DNA of 64,000 nt from Zhihengliuella halotolerans (lineage in GTDB: Bacteria; Actinomycetota; Actinomycetes; Actinomycetales; Micrococcaceae). The position numbers and the translations under genes were made by a program. Location of the stretch: NCBI RefSeq assembly GCF_004217565.1, contig NZ_SHLA01000001.1, positions 868,001 through 932,000 on the forward strand. Direction: 5' to 3'. Below, in pieces: positions 9,385 to 17,543 of the stretch (position 1 is the stretch's first letter; each line of letters opens with the position of its first letter). The notes beneath the pieces were generated by a model. The model made no database searches. It was given only the letters and a program-made list of their open reading frames with translations, and was not told where the DNA came from.

Positions 9385-9417
9385 AATCCCCGCGACCGTT
9401 CTGGTCGCGGGGATTTT
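9385..9417 (+). terminator. Terminator of rpsA
   Basis: AATCCCCGCGACC (9385-9397) and GGTCGCGGGGATT (9403-9415) form a perfect 13-bp stem with a five-base loop, followed by TT. Confidence 0.85.
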
Positions 9418-9424
9418 CTGCGTC

Positions 9425-9430
9425 TAGGCT
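9425..9430 (+). promoter_or_regulatory. -10 hexamer TAGGCT, leaderless promoter
   Basis: TAGGCT ends seven bases before the ATG at 9437, directly downstream of the rpsA terminator. No ribosome site is present. Confidence 0.55.
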
Positions 9431-9436
9431 GAATCC

Positions 9437-9967
9437 ATGAATGAGCCGTCCACGCCCCTGCCACCCGACCCGCCCTACGATGCAGGGGAGCGGGAGATGC
9501 TCCTGAACTTCATCGAGTTCTATCGCGCCATCATGCTGCGCAAGGCCGAGGGGCTGACCCGAGACGAACTCGCCCGCACCGTGGAACCGAGCACCATGAG
9601 CCTGATCGGCATGATCAAACATCTGGCCTACGTGGAACACGAGTGGTTCACGCATCGCCTCGAAGGTCGCCCGATGGACGCGCCGTGGGCGAACGTCGAC
9701 TGGGACAGCGACAACGACTGGGACTGGAACTCGGCCGCCGCGGATACGTGGGAAGACGTCGCCACGCTCTATCTGCGCGAAGTTGACCACTCGCGCGACA
9801 TCATGGGAAGGCACAACGACCTCGAGGCGCCACTCGCGGTTACTACTAAAGACGGCCGTCCGATCAGCCTGCGCTGGATGCTGGTGCACCTTGTCGAAGA
9901 ATATGCGCGGCACGCTGGGCACGCTGACCTGCTGCGCGAGGCAATCGACGGCAGCGTCGGGGATTGA
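9437..9967 (+). CDS. DinB / DUF664 family protein
   Basis: A 176-residue four-helix-bundle protein of the DinB superfamily (DUF664). Members often bind a divalent metal through three histidines and several actinobacterial ones are thiol(mycothiol)-dependent transferases; the reaction here is unknown. Candidate ligands are in IKHLAYVEHEWF (about 55-66) and ARHAGHADLLREAIDG near the C-terminus, the standard DUF664 ending. It is transcribed from its own leaderless-type promoter and ends six bases before a frameshifted small gene, with which it may once have formed an operon. Confidence 0.85.
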   Translation: MNEPSTPLPPDPPYDAGEREMLLNFIEFYRAIMLRKAEGLTRDELARTVEPSTMSLIGMIKHLAYVEHEWFTHRLEGRPMDAPWANVDWDSDNDWDWNSAAADTWEDVATLYLREVDHSRDIMGRHNDLEAPLAVTTKDGRPISLRWMLVHLVEEYARHAGHADLLREAIDGSVGD

Positions 9968-9973
9968 AGAACC

Positions 9974-10392
9974 ATGCGAGATGACCCGACTGCCCACGTC
10001 TCCTTATGGATCCCCGTGATGCGGGAGGACCGGGAGATTGTCGGCTACCTCCAACCAGGCGGGGAAGCCGCCGGCGAGCCGGACTACGACACACTGCAGC
10101 CGCGTGATGTGCTGGGACACCCGTCGGGGAGCCCGCCGATTTCCTGGCGGGTGAGGAACGGCTGCTTGAGCGCGGTATCGCCCATGTGGCGGGCGCGTGG
10201 CGGTTGTCCGCGACGTCGTCGGAGTCCGATGCCGGCGGTTCGTGGATGGCTTCAGATCTGACGATCGTCGGGATCTCGCCGGAGGGGATCATCGCCACCG
10301 ACGCTCTCGCCGCGAAGTCCCTGACACCGGCCGTGCGGATCAGGATTCCCTGGCCGGACCTTGAACAGCGGCTGGTTCCCGTCTGCTCATGA
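9974..10392 (+). pseudogene. Small conserved gene broken by a frameshift
   Basis: Two frames joined end to end look like one small actinobacterial protein of about 140 residues. The first frame runs from ATG 9974 (MRDDPTAHVSLWIP...) to about 10135 (GHPSGSPP). The sense then continues in the -1 frame from about 10138 as DFLAGEERLLERGIAHVAG..., ending at 10392. The two parts together resemble hypothetical proteins of Micrococcaceae as I remember them, so a one-base deletion near 10130-10138 is inferred. It could be a true pseudogene, a sequencing error or, less likely, programmed frameshifting. No domain is recognised. Confidence 0.6.
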
Positions 10393-11577
10393 TCAGTGGC
10401 GTGTCCGCCGCGAGACCGTGACCGTGAACCTGGGATCTCGGTCGACCTGACGGGTCGGGCCGACGAGTCGTTCCAATTGTCCCCGATAACGCAGGTGGGA
10501 GTTCCAAACGCACCAGAGTTCGCCACCATCGGCCAAGACGCGGCCGGCGTCCGCGAAGAGCTTGAGAGCGATGCCCGCATGCACCGTGTTCCCCATATGG
10601 AACGGCGGGTTCAGGACGATCAGGTCCGCACTGCCCTCCGGTTGCCCGCTGAGCGCGTCGTCGCGGACCGCGCTGACGCGATCGGCAACTCCATTGGCGG
10701 CGGCGGTCGACCGCGTCGACAGAATGGCAGCCGCCGACTGATCGCACGCCAGGACCTTCAAGGCCGGGCGGGAGACCGCCAGGAAGGCCGCCAGGGTTCC
10801 GTTGCCGCACCCCAGATCAATGGCGAGGTCAGCGGTGCGTGCCTGCGCCAGCGCAGGCAGGAGTAGCCGCGTTCCCGGGTCCAGTTTGGCACCGCCGAAG
10901 GTGCCGCCGGTGGCCGTCAGAATCAGTTCGCGGTTCAGCCCGACGTCGTAGCTTGCGGTGTCCGGGACCGGCGGGCCGGGTGCGGGCCGCACGGCGCCGG
11001 AGGCCGTCAAGGCGCGGGCTTTGCGCCGGGCGAGGGAGGCATCGACGGACGAGAACGACTCGCCGAGCACGTCGTTCATGCTGCGGCTCATGTGCTTGAC
11101 GCGACCGCCGGCCAGGAGGGTCACGTCGTCGTCCGCGAAGGTGGCGACGAGCCGGGCCCAGTCGCGCAGCTCGTCGAGGGAACGCGGCAACTGCATCACG
11201 ACCAGACGGATTCCGTCGAGCAGGTCCCTGCCTAGGGATTCGAGGCTCCCATCGGCCGAAGGCTGGATGTGCCGGAAAGTGTCCGACAGCCCCAGCCGCT
11301 GGGCATTGGCGTCGATCGCCAACTGGGAAGCCAGCGGGTCAGTGTGCACCCTGTGGCCGGTGACGCCGGCGGCGGCGAGGCCGAGCGTCAGTGCGCCATA
11401 CCGGTCGCCGATCACGGCGACCTCCTCGCCGCGGAGGGTGGCGGCGTCGGCGAGAGTCGTGGTGGCGATGTCCAGCAGGAGGTCGTCGGCGGAATCGTGG
11501 GCCTGGAGGTTGTCGGCCTCGACATCCGGCCAGCGACGCAGAGCTGCGAAGAGCGGTGCCCGATCCTGCCCGCTCAC
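10393..11577 (-). CDS. Class I SAM methyltransferase (RsmC/RlmG-like)
   Basis: A 394-residue protein with the two-domain plan of RsmC and RlmG, which methylate a guanine N2 in ribosomal RNA. The N-terminal half is a degenerate methyltransferase-like domain. The C-terminal half binds S-adenosylmethionine (AIDLGCGNGTLAAFLA) and has the catalytic LNPPFHMGNTVHAG, with the NPPF motif typical of N2-guanine and amino methyltransferases. The start chosen is GTG 11577, which overlaps the yigZ stop in a GTGA junction, indicating translational coupling. Which rRNA base is modified cannot be decided here. Confidence 0.82.
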   Translation of the reverse strand: MSGQDRAPLFAALRRWPDVEADNLQAHDSADDLLLDIATTTLADAATLRGEEVAVIGDRYGALTLGLAAAGVTGHRVHTDPLASQLAIDANAQRLGLSDTFRHIQPSADGSLESLGRDLLDGIRLVVMQLPRSLDELRDWARLVATFADDDVTLLAGGRVKHMSRSMNDVLGESFSSVDASLARRKARALTASGAVRPAPGPPVPDTASYDVGLNRELILTATGGTFGGAKLDPGTRLLLPALAQARTADLAIDLGCGNGTLAAFLAVSRPALKVLACDQSAAAILSTRSTAAANGVADRVSAVRDDALSGQPEGSADLIVLNPPFHMGNTVHAGIALKLFADAGRVLADGGELWCVWNSHLRYRGQLERLVGPTRQVDRDPRFTVTVSRRTRH

Positions 11578-12263
11578 AGGTCGACCCACTCGGTCGCCCC
11601 GCGGCGCCACGAGGCGGCACCGGCAGTATGGGAGGCCAGATACGCGGAGAATGCGTCCTCGGCGTCAGCGGCGTCGGCCAGGGCGACGCGCACGCTGGCC
11701 TGCACCTGACCGTCGTCGCCGGGAGCGTAATCGACGCCGAGCACCTGGTGGCCCGACGTGCGCAGATCGTTCTCAAGGCGCGGAGCGATGGTCATGTCCG
11801 CGACGACGTCGTACAGCCGCATTCGTTGCCGGCGCACCAGACGCGCCCGGTCGAGCCCGGCCGAGACCGACTCGGAGTAGGCGCGCACGAGGCCGCCGGC
11901 ACCCAGCAGGACCCCGCCGAAGTAGCGGACGACGACGGCGACGACGTCGGAGAGGTCAGAGTCTCCGTCGTGCGTCTCACGTCGCGTGAGTGCCTCGAGC
12001 ATCGGTGCGCCGGCAGTGCCCGAGGGCTCGCCGTCGTCGTTGCTGCGCTGCACGTCCCGGTCGGCGCCCAGGACGAACGCGGTGCAGTGGTGGCGCGCGT
12101 CGAAGTGGGACTTGCGCAGTTCCGCGACCAGTTCACGCGCGGCGGCCTCGCTCTCGACGCGGCGCAGATAGGTGATGAAGCGCGAGCGTTTGATCTCGAG
12201 CTCGTGCACTACGTCGGCCCCGATCGTGGTGTAGCCGGTGGCTCTCGTCTCGCTCTGATTCAC
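11574..12263 (-). CDS. YigZ / IMPACT family protein
   Basis: A 229-residue member of the conserved YigZ/IMPACT family, of poorly defined function, linked in eukaryotes to translation control through GCN1. The family signature DDGEPSGTAGAPML is at about 76-89 and is followed by VVVRYFGGVLLGAGGLVRAY. The GTG start is preceded by TAGGCT (minus strand 12275-12270) at seven bases, so a leaderless transcript is likely. It overlaps the downstream methyltransferase by four bases and is divergent from coaE, with only 51 bases between the two start codons. Confidence 0.9.
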   Translation of the reverse strand: MNQSETRATGYTTIGADVVHELEIKRSRFITYLRRVESEAAARELVAELRKSHFDARHHCTAFVLGADRDVQRSNDDGEPSGTAGAPMLEALTRRETHDGDSDLSDVVAVVVRYFGGVLLGAGGLVRAYSESVSAGLDRARLVRRQRMRLYDVVADMTIAPRLENDLRTSGHQVLGVDYAPGDDGQVQASVRVALADAADAEDAFSAYLASHTAGAASWRRGATEWVDL

Positions 12264-12269
12264 CCGGCC

Positions 12270-12275
12270 AGCCTA
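12270..12275 (-). promoter_or_regulatory. -10 hexamer TAGGCT of yigZ
   Basis: On the minus strand TAGGCT ends seven bases before the GTG at 12263. The upstream part of this promoter overlaps that of the divergent coaE. Confidence 0.5.
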
Positions 12276-12301
12276 CCGGGCGGCGGGCACTGGACGCTCG
12301 G

Positions 12302-12307
12302 TAGGGT
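12302..12307 (+). promoter_or_regulatory. -10 hexamer TAGGGT of coaE
   Basis: TAGGGT ends eight bases before the coaE ATG. The two divergent -10 hexamers are 26 bases apart, so RNA polymerase could probably not occupy both at once. Confidence 0.5.
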
Positions 12308-12314
12308 AGAGGGC

Positions 12315-12947
12315 ATGACTGAGCAGCGCGAGCACGTGATCGATGTCGGCCTCACCGGCGGCATCGCCTCGGGCAAGTCGACGGCCGCCGCCGAGCTGGC
12401 CGCACTCGGGGCGACCGTGATCGACGCGGACGCGCTGGCCCGGCAGGTCGTCGCGCCCGGCAGTGAGGGGCTGGCCGAGGTGGTTTCCGCCTTCGGCGAG
12501 AGCGTCTTGACCGCAGCTGGAGAGATGGACCGGGCGGCCGTCGGCCAACTGGTCTTCGGTGACGCCGACGCCAGGGAGCGGCTCAACGGGATCATCCACC
12601 CGCGTGTGCGGTCGGAGGCCACCCGGTTGCGACGCGAGGCGATCGCGGCCGCGGACGGCGGCCGGGCCGTCGTCGTGCAGGACATCCCCCTGCTCGTCGA
12701 GACGGGGCAGGCCGAGCGATTCGACGTCGTGATCGTCGTGCAGGCGCCCATCGAGGAGCGCGTGCGCCGCATGGCGTCCGACCGCGGGATGACTGAGGCC
12801 GACGCGCGGGCGCGCATCGACGCGCAGGCGACCGACGACGAGCGCGCGGCCGTCGCCGACGTGGTGTTGCGCAACGACTCGACGCGCGAGGATCTGATCC
12901 GGGCCGTCCGGACCGTGTGGCGCGAGTTGACGGGAGACCCGGCGTGA
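12315..12947 (+). CDS. coaE: Dephospho-CoA kinase
   Basis: Phosphorylates the 3'-hydroxyl of dephospho-CoA, the last step of coenzyme A synthesis. The 210 residues show a P-loop (LTGGIASGKST, about 13-23), IDADALARQVV, HPRVR and DIPLLVE, all diagnostic. The start is ATG 12315, which fits the P-loop position; the frame is open much further upstream but antisense to yigZ. Mycobacterial CoaE carries a large extra C-terminal domain, absent here. Its stop overlaps the start of a small membrane-protein gene in a GTGA junction. Confidence 0.95.
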   Translation: MTEQREHVIDVGLTGGIASGKSTAAAELAALGATVIDADALARQVVAPGSEGLAEVVSAFGESVLTAAGEMDRAAVGQLVFGDADARERLNGIIHPRVRSEATRLRREAIAAADGGRAVVVQDIPLLVETGQAERFDVVIVVQAPIEERVRRMASDRGMTEADARARIDAQATDDERAAVADVVLRNDSTREDLIRAVRTVWRELTGDPA

Positions 12948-13267
12948 GTCGGGCAGGCGGGGCAGTGCCCTTCGAATTCGGGGCGGGCATGAAATGGGTA
13001 CGGCGCCTGTTCCTCGTCGCGGCCGCGCTCTTGGCCGGCTGGCTCCTTGTCTGGCTCGGGTTCGGCGGGCGTGCGGACTTCGTCGCGGGCGAGCCGTACG
13101 GGGCCTCCGTCGCGGTGGGCGCGTGGCTCGGGTTTTCGGCGGTGGCCGTGGCTGCCGTGGCGGGCGTGATCTTCGCCCAGCAGCTCGTCATGGCCATCCT
13201 GGGCAGGATCGACGCGGGGCCGTTGTTCCCCGGGCTGCTGGGCAGGCGGGGCCGTCGTCGTCCGTAG
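12944..13267 (+). CDS. Small membrane protein, two predicted helices
   Basis: A 107-residue protein of unknown function. After about 20 soluble residues come two hydrophobic stretches, roughly LFLVAAALLAGWLLVWLGF and AVGAWLGFSAVAVAAVAGVI, and a basic end (GRRGRRRP). The GTG start overlaps the coaE stop, so it is probably translated by coupling. Its place between coaE and uvrB suggests only shared transcription, not a shared job. Confidence 0.65.
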   Translation: MSRAGGAVPFEFGAGMKWVRRLFLVAAALLAGWLLVWLGFGGRADFVAGEPYGASVAVGAWLGFSAVAVAAVAGVIFAQQLVMAILGRIDAGPLFPGLLGRRGRRRP

Positions 13268-13326
13268 GCGATTTCGCCTTCGAAGAAAAGTTCGAGGCAT
13301 CGGGTGTCTCGGGCACCGGCTAGGGG

Positions 13327-13332
13327 TAGCCT
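13327..13332 (+). promoter_or_regulatory. -10 hexamer TAGCCT of uvrB
   Basis: TAGCCT ends seven bases before the uvrB ATG at 13339, with no ribosome site between. Confidence 0.5.
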
Positions 13333-13338
13333 AGGGGC

Positions 13339-15447
13339 ATGAGCCTTGCCCACGACATCCAACGCGTCGTCGCCCCGTTCGAGGTCGTCAGCGAGTTTGA
13401 GCCGGCCGGGGACCAGCCGACGGCCATCGCCGAACTGACCGAGCGCATCAACGCCGGTGAGAAGGACGTCGTGCTCCTCGGCGCCACCGGAACCGGCAAG
13501 TCGGCGACGACGGCGTGGCTCGTCGAACAGCTCCAACGCCCCACGCTCGTCATGGTTCAGAACAAAACGCTGGCCGCGCAATTGGCGAACGAGTTCCGCG
13601 AGCTGCTCCCGAACAACGCCGTCGAATACTTCGTCTCCTACTACGACTACTACCAGCCGGAGGCGTACGTCCCGCAGACGGATACCTTCATCGAGAAGGA
13701 CTCCTCCGTCAACGAAGAGGTCGAACGGCTGCGCCACTCCGCGACGAACGCGCTGCTGACGCGACGGGACGTCATCGTCGTCGCGACGGTCTCCTGCATC
13801 TACGGTCTCGGCACACCAGAGGAATACGTCTCCGGGATGGTGACCCTGAAGAAGGGCATGGAGATGAACCGGGACGACATGCTCCGGCACTTCGTGAACA
13901 TGCAGTACGCGCGCAACGACATGGATTTCCAGCGCGGCACCTTCCGCGTACGGGGCGACACGGTCGAGATCATCCCGGTCTATGAGGAACTGGCCGTCCG
14001 CATCGAGTTCTTCGGTGACGAGATCGAGAACATCTACACACTGCACCCGCTGACGGGCGAGATCGTCCGAGAAGAAGACGAGATGTACGTGTTCCCGGCC
14101 AGCCACTATGTGGCCGGTCCCGAGCGAATGAACCGCGCCATCACGCAGATCGAAGACGAGCTCCGGGTTCGACTCGAGGAGCTGGAGGGGCAGAACAAGC
14201 TCGTCGAGGCCCAGCGGCTGCGAATGCGTACGACCTACGACCTCGAGATGATGCAGCAGATGGGCTTCTGCAACGGCATCGAGAACTATTCGCGCCATAT
14301 CGACGGCCGAGCCGGCGGGTCCGCTCCGCACTGCCTCCTGGACTACTTCCCGGACGACTTCCTGCTCGTGGTTGACGAGTCGCACGTGACGATTCCGCAG
14401 ATCGGTGCCATGTACGAGGGCGACATGTCGCGCAAGCGCACGCTCGTCGAGCACGGTTTCCGGCTGCCGTCCGCCATGGACAACCGGCCGCTGAAGTGGG
14501 ACGAGTTCCTCGAGCGCATCGGCCAGACCGTCTACCTCTCGGCGACCCCGGGCAAGTTCGAGCTGGGGCAGTCCTCGGGTGTCGTGGAACAGATCATCCG
14601 GCCGACAGGGCTGGTCGACCCCGAGATCAAGGTCAAGCCGACGAAGGGCCAGATCGACGACCTCCTGGGGGAGATCCGCGAGCGTACCGAGCGCGACGAG
14701 CGCATTCTCGTCACGACGCTGACGAAGCGCATGGCCGAGGACCTCACCGGGTATCTGACCGAACACGGGGTGAAGGTCGAATACCTGCACTCCGACGTCG
14801 ACACGCTCCGCCGAGTCGAGCTGCTGCGCGAGCTTCGCATGGGGACCTTCGACGTCCTGGTCGGCATTAACCTGCTGCGCGAGGGGCTCGACCTGCCGGA
14901 GGTCTCCCTCGTCGCCATTCTCGACGCCGACAAGGAGGGTTTCCTGCGTTCGGGTACCTCGCTGATTCAGACGATTGGCCGCGCCGCCCGTAACGTCAAC
15001 GGCCAGGTGCACATGTACGCCGACCGGATCACGGATTCGATGCGCAAGGCGATCGATGAGACTGACCGACGTCGTGAAATCCAGGTCGCCCACAACAAAG
15101 AGCGAGGCGTCGACCCGCAGCCGCTGCGCAAGAGAATCGCGGACATCACCGATCAGCTGGCTCGCGAGGTCGCCGATACCAAGGCGTTGCTCGAGGAGTT
15201 CGATTACGGCAAGGGCAAGCGCGGTATCAACGCGACCAAGACCGATTCCCAGCGCAGTATCGAGCCGGGCAAACGGAAGCTGGCGGCGGCCCCCGCGGAG
15301 GACCTCGGCGAGCTCATCGCGCAGATGACCGAACAGATGCACGCCGCCGCAGCGGACCTCCAGTTCGAGCTCGCGGCGCGCCTGCGTGACGAGCTGAGCG
15401 ACCTCAAGAAGGAGCTGCGCCAGATGAAGGAGGCGGGCCACGCCTAG
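13339..15447 (+). CDS. uvrB: Excinuclease ABC subunit B
   Basis: Damage-verifying helicase-like subunit of nucleotide excision repair, working with UvrA and UvrC. The 702 residues contain the P-loop GATGTGKS (48-55), the beta-hairpin that probes DNA ([12 protein letters not shown], about 101-112), the helicase motif [15 protein letters not shown], and a C-terminal UVR motif (about 655-690, [20 protein letters not shown]) that binds UvrC. Length is standard. The start follows a leaderless-type -10. uvrA and uvrC are not in this window. Confidence 0.98.
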   Translation: MSLAHDIQRVVAPFEVVSEFEPAGDQPTAIAELTERINAGEKDVVLLGATGTGKSATTAWLVEQLQRPTLVMVQNKTLAAQLANEFRELLPNNAVEYFVSYYDYYQPEAYVPQTDTFIEKDSSVNEEVERLRHSATNALLTRRDVIVVATVSCIYGLGTPEEYVSGMVTLKKGMEMNRDDMLRHFVNMQYARNDMDFQRGTFRVRGDTVEIIPVYEELAVRIEFFGDEIENIYTLHPLTGEIVREEDEMYVFPASHYVAGPERMNRAITQIEDELRVRLEELEGQNKLVEAQRLRMRTTYDLEMMQQMGFCNGIENYSRHIDGRAGGSAPHCLLDYFPDDFLLVVDESHVTIPQIGAMYEGDMSRKRTLVEHGFRLPSAMDNRPLKWDEFLERIGQTVYLSATPGKFELGQSSGVVEQIIRPTGLVDPEIKVKPTKGQIDDLLGEIRERTERDERILVTTLTKRMAEDLTGYLTEHGVKVEYLHSDVDTLRRVELLRELRMGTFDVLVGINLLREGLDLPEVSLVAILDADKEGFLRSGTSLIQTIGRAARNVNGQVHMYADRITDSMRKAIDETDRRREIQVAHNKERGVDPQPLRKRIADITDQLAREVADTKALLEEFDYGKGKRGINATKTDSQRSIEPGKRKLAAAPAEDLGELIAQMTEQMHAAAADLQFELAARLRDELSDLKKELRQMKEAGHA

Positions 15448-15490
15448 GGTGCGCGATGCGTCTCGTGGGAATCATGGGATAGAATTGAGC

Positions 15491-15700
15491 GCACGTAGGG
15501 GAGTATCCCGAACATTGCGAACGTCAACACGCTGACCTGCCAACGAAGGCGCTCGGCCCGGAAGGGTCGTGATCAGCCGGGCGCAATGGCCGATCCTGTC
15601 GACGCCGCCGCGGATGCGGTGGCCGGTCGTGGGCGGCGGAGAGACTTGCGGCACTGTGTTGTCCCTGCAGCGGCCGCCATGGCGGTCGCCCTACGAAAGG
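15491..15700 (+). promoter_or_regulatory. yybP-ykoY manganese riboswitch upstream of terC
   Basis: The leader of the TerC gene carries hallmarks of the yybP-ykoY RNA: GGGGAGTA just inside an outer stem, CGTCAACAC in the first leg, a GGCCCGG / CCGGGC second leg and ACTTGCGG. CGTAGGG (15494-15500) pairs with CCCTACG (15689-15695) to form the closing P1 stem. The closing arm lies directly before the ribosome site AAAGG and the GTG start, so control of translation is likely, with Mn2+ favouring expression as known for this class. The fold was judged by eye. Confidence 0.8.
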
Positions 15701-15706
15701 TAGTCT

Positions 15707-16759
15707 GTGTCAGATCAGCTGACCTTAGGCTTCGAAGTCGTCTCGCTGACGGTCCTCGGCCTCATCCTGCTCTTCGACCTCCTCTACGTGGTCAAGCGCC
15801 CCCACGAACCCTCCATGAAGGAAGCTGGCCTCTGGGTCGGTTTCTACGTGACCCTGGCCCTCGTCTTCGCCGGCCTCATGTACTGGCAGGCGGGCCCTGA
15901 CTACGGCAAGCAATTCGTCGCCGGCTGGGTCACCGAGTACAGCCTGAGCGTCGACAACCTCTTCGTCTTCATCATCATCATGGCGCGCTTCTCCGTGCCG
16001 CGGAAGTACCAGCAGGAGGTGCTGATGTTCGGCATCATCATCGCTCTGATCCTGCGCGGCATCTTCATCCTCATCGGCGCCACCGTCATCGAACACTTCA
16101 CCTGGGTGTTCTACCTTTTCGGCATCTTCCTGCTCTGGACCGCCTGGCACCAGCTCAAGGATCAGGGCGAGGATGAGGAAGCCGGAGCCAACAACGGCCT
16201 GGTGGCGCGCCTGACCCGCAAACTCCCCATCAGCGACAGCTACGACGGCAACAAGCTGCGCACCACGGTCGACGGCCGCAAGATGTTCACGCCCATGGTC
16301 ATGGTCTTCATCACGATCGGCATGACCGACCTGATGTTCGCGATCGACTCCATCCCCGCGATCTTCGGCCTGACCCAGAGCGCGTTCATCGTCTTCACCG
16401 CCAACATCTTCGCCCTGATGGGTCTGCGCCAGCTGTACTTCCTGCTGGGTGGATTGATGGACCGGCTGATCTACCTCAAGCACGGGCTCTCGTTCATCCT
16501 CGCGTTCATCGGCGTGAAGCTCATCTTCCACGCGCTGAACCACAACGAGCTGCCGTTCGTGAACAACGGGGAGAACATCGAGTGGGTCCCGGACATCTCG
16601 ACGAACCTGTCGCTGGTCGTCATCCTGTCGACAATCGTCATCGCCACCGCAGCCTCGCTGCTGTCCAAGAAGGGCCGCGAAGCCGCGACCATCGCTCAGG
16701 AAGCCAAGGCCGTCAAGGAAGCCGAGGAGGCCGAGCAGGCCAACGCGGACGAGAAGTAG
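15707..16759 (+). CDS. TerC family integral membrane protein
   Basis: A 350-residue inner-membrane protein of the TerC/Alx family, recently linked to export of manganese and metal loading of secreted proteins. About seven to nine hydrophobic helices are visible; conserved acidic family residues occur in SVDNLFVF (about 83-90) and in MTDLMFAIDSIPAIFG (about 207-222), and the C-terminus is charged and coiled (EAKAVKEAEEAEQA). The GTG start follows AAAGG. The yybP-ykoY riboswitch directly upstream supports a manganese role over the older tellurite label. Confidence 0.9.
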   Translation: MSDQLTLGFEVVSLTVLGLILLFDLLYVVKRPHEPSMKEAGLWVGFYVTLALVFAGLMYWQAGPDYGKQFVAGWVTEYSLSVDNLFVFIIIMARFSVPRKYQQEVLMFGIIIALILRGIFILIGATVIEHFTWVFYLFGIFLLWTAWHQLKDQGEDEEAGANNGLVARLTRKLPISDSYDGNKLRTTVDGRKMFTPMVMVFITIGMTDLMFAIDSIPAIFGLTQSAFIVFTANIFALMGLRQLYFLLGGLMDRLIYLKHGLSFILAFIGVKLIFHALNHNELPFVNNGENIEWVPDISTNLSLVVILSTIVIATAASLLSKKGREAATIAQEAKAVKEAEEAEQANADEK

Positions 16760-16771
16760 CCGCTGGCAACG

Positions 16772-16817
16772 CGAAAGCCGTGTGGCCGCCCTGTCCAAGG
16801 TGGCCACACGGCTTTCG
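16772..16817 (+). terminator. Terminator between terC and the broken HhH-GPD gene
   Basis: A perfect 16-bp stem (16772-16787 with 16802-16817) with a 14-base loop. It can serve both convergent transcripts. Confidence 0.8.
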
Positions 16818-16830
16818 TCGCGTCTGGCGT

Positions 16831-17137
16831 CTACTTCTTGACGGCCTTGGCCGCTGCCTTCATGGCCTTCTTGTTCTGGCGCACCCGCTGCAGCGAGGCG
16901 TCGTCGACGATGTCCGCGACCGACATGTCGGCCCCGTCCGCGCCGTAGGCGCCGGCGGCCTCCTGCCAGCCCGTCGCCGTCAGGCCGCGCTGCTTGCCGA
17001 GCAGGGCCAGGAAGATCCGGGCCTCCTGGTCGCCGAATCCGGGCAGTGCCTTGAGCCGCTTCAGGATCTGCTTGCCGTCGGGGTCGCCCTCAGTCCATAG
17101 GTTCTCAACCTTGGCCGGCTCACCACAAGCGAAGGTG
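16831..17137 (-). pseudogene. HhH-GPD base-excision-type protein, C-terminal fragment
   Basis: The minus strand encodes about 92 residues that match the C-terminal half of the actinobacterial HhH-GPD family (about 180-190 residues when whole): ENLWTEGDPDGKQILKRLK, then the helix-hairpin-helix ALPGFGDQEARIFLALLGKQ, GWQEAAGAYG and a lysine/alanine-rich end. No start codon or N-terminal part precedes it. Upstream lies a 14-bp repeat, a miniature element and the low-G+C RT island. About 30 N-terminal codons of the same family are found beyond the island at 21229-21324, so this is one gene cut in two, with roughly 60-75 middle codons missing. Confidence 0.8.
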
Positions 17138-17151
17138 TAGCAGGAGCATGA
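17138..17151. repeat. Direct repeat, left copy (TAGCAGGAGCATGA)
   Basis: Identical to 17232-17245. The two copies flank an 80-bp element and look like its target-site duplication. The inner nine bases GCAGGAGCA recur at 21240-21248, at the other edge of the island. Confidence 0.7.
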
Positions 17152-17231
17152 TGTCTCAGGACATCGTGAACGGTTGTGTCTCGGAGGGGCTGCACGGCAG
17201 GGACGTGTCCACGATGTGTTGAGACTTCACA
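17152..17231. mobile_element. IS481-like miniature element (MITE)
   Basis: An 80-bp stretch that begins TGTCTCAGGACATCGTG and ends CACGATGTGTTGAGACTTCACA. The ends are imperfect inverted repeats sharing GTCTCA-NN-ACATCGTG, both begin with TGT when read inward, and the sequence resembles IS481-family termini as I remember them. It is flanked by a 14-bp direct repeat. There is no room for a transposase, so it is a non-autonomous or solo-end derivative that would need an IS481 enzyme from elsewhere. Confidence 0.6.
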
Positions 17232-17245
17232 TAGCAGGAGCATGA
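17232..17245. repeat. Direct repeat, right copy (TAGCAGGAGCATGA)
   Basis: Second copy of the 14-bp repeat at 17138-17151, abutting the right end of the miniature element and the left end of the RT island. Confidence 0.7.
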
Positions 17246-17264
17246 GTGGGGACTGCTGTTCGGG

Positions 17265-17535
17265 CCGGACTGGTCCGGAAAATCTAGACGAACTCGCCAG
17301 CCTTCAGAACAGCGAGCACCCCGGGTCGAGCGTCCCGACGGGGTCGGCGAACGCAGACTCCATCGTCGTCCGGTGGTGCCACATGATGAAACCGCCGGTG
17401 GTGGTCGCATCGCGTAGGGACCGTCCAACAACCACCACCAGCGCAGGCCGAAGCCCGGTATCATTGTGTGTTCCAGGAGTCAGACTCCTCAGCGGGTGCC
17501 GCCCGATGCTCAGCTAACGAAGACGCTAGCTGAGG
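17265..17535 (-). ncRNA. Candidate DRT3 non-coding RNA with ACACAC template
   Basis: Starting nine bases after the stop of the second RT, the minus strand can fold into a row of hairpins: an 8-bp stem (17534-17527 with 17516-17509), CGGG/CCCG (17505-17502 with 17496-17493), a 7-bp stem (17489-17483 with 17481-17475), then GGA-ACACAC (17471-17466), a UUCG-loop hairpin (about 17457-17446), a 9-bp GGTGGTGGT/ACCACCACC stem, and a last CCGGAC/GTCCGG hairpin at 17278-17265. DRT3 systems are known to use a non-coding RNA; from memory, the UG3 enzyme copies an ACACAC template in it. The hexamer alone could occur by chance, and a high-G+C open frame on the plus strand is a rival explanation. Confidence 0.45.
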
Positions 17536-17543
17536 GTCAAGTC

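Noticed and set aside
12592-15441. Frame of about 950 codons antisense to uvrB and coaE
   Set aside because: Same cause; it covers two recognisable genes on the other strand and has no family motif.
17176-17517. Open frame of 113 codons on the plus strand across the candidate non-coding RNA
   Set aside because: No ribosome site, it starts inside the miniature element, and its composition shows no domain. It stays a rival explanation for the high-G+C segment but is not supported as a gene.
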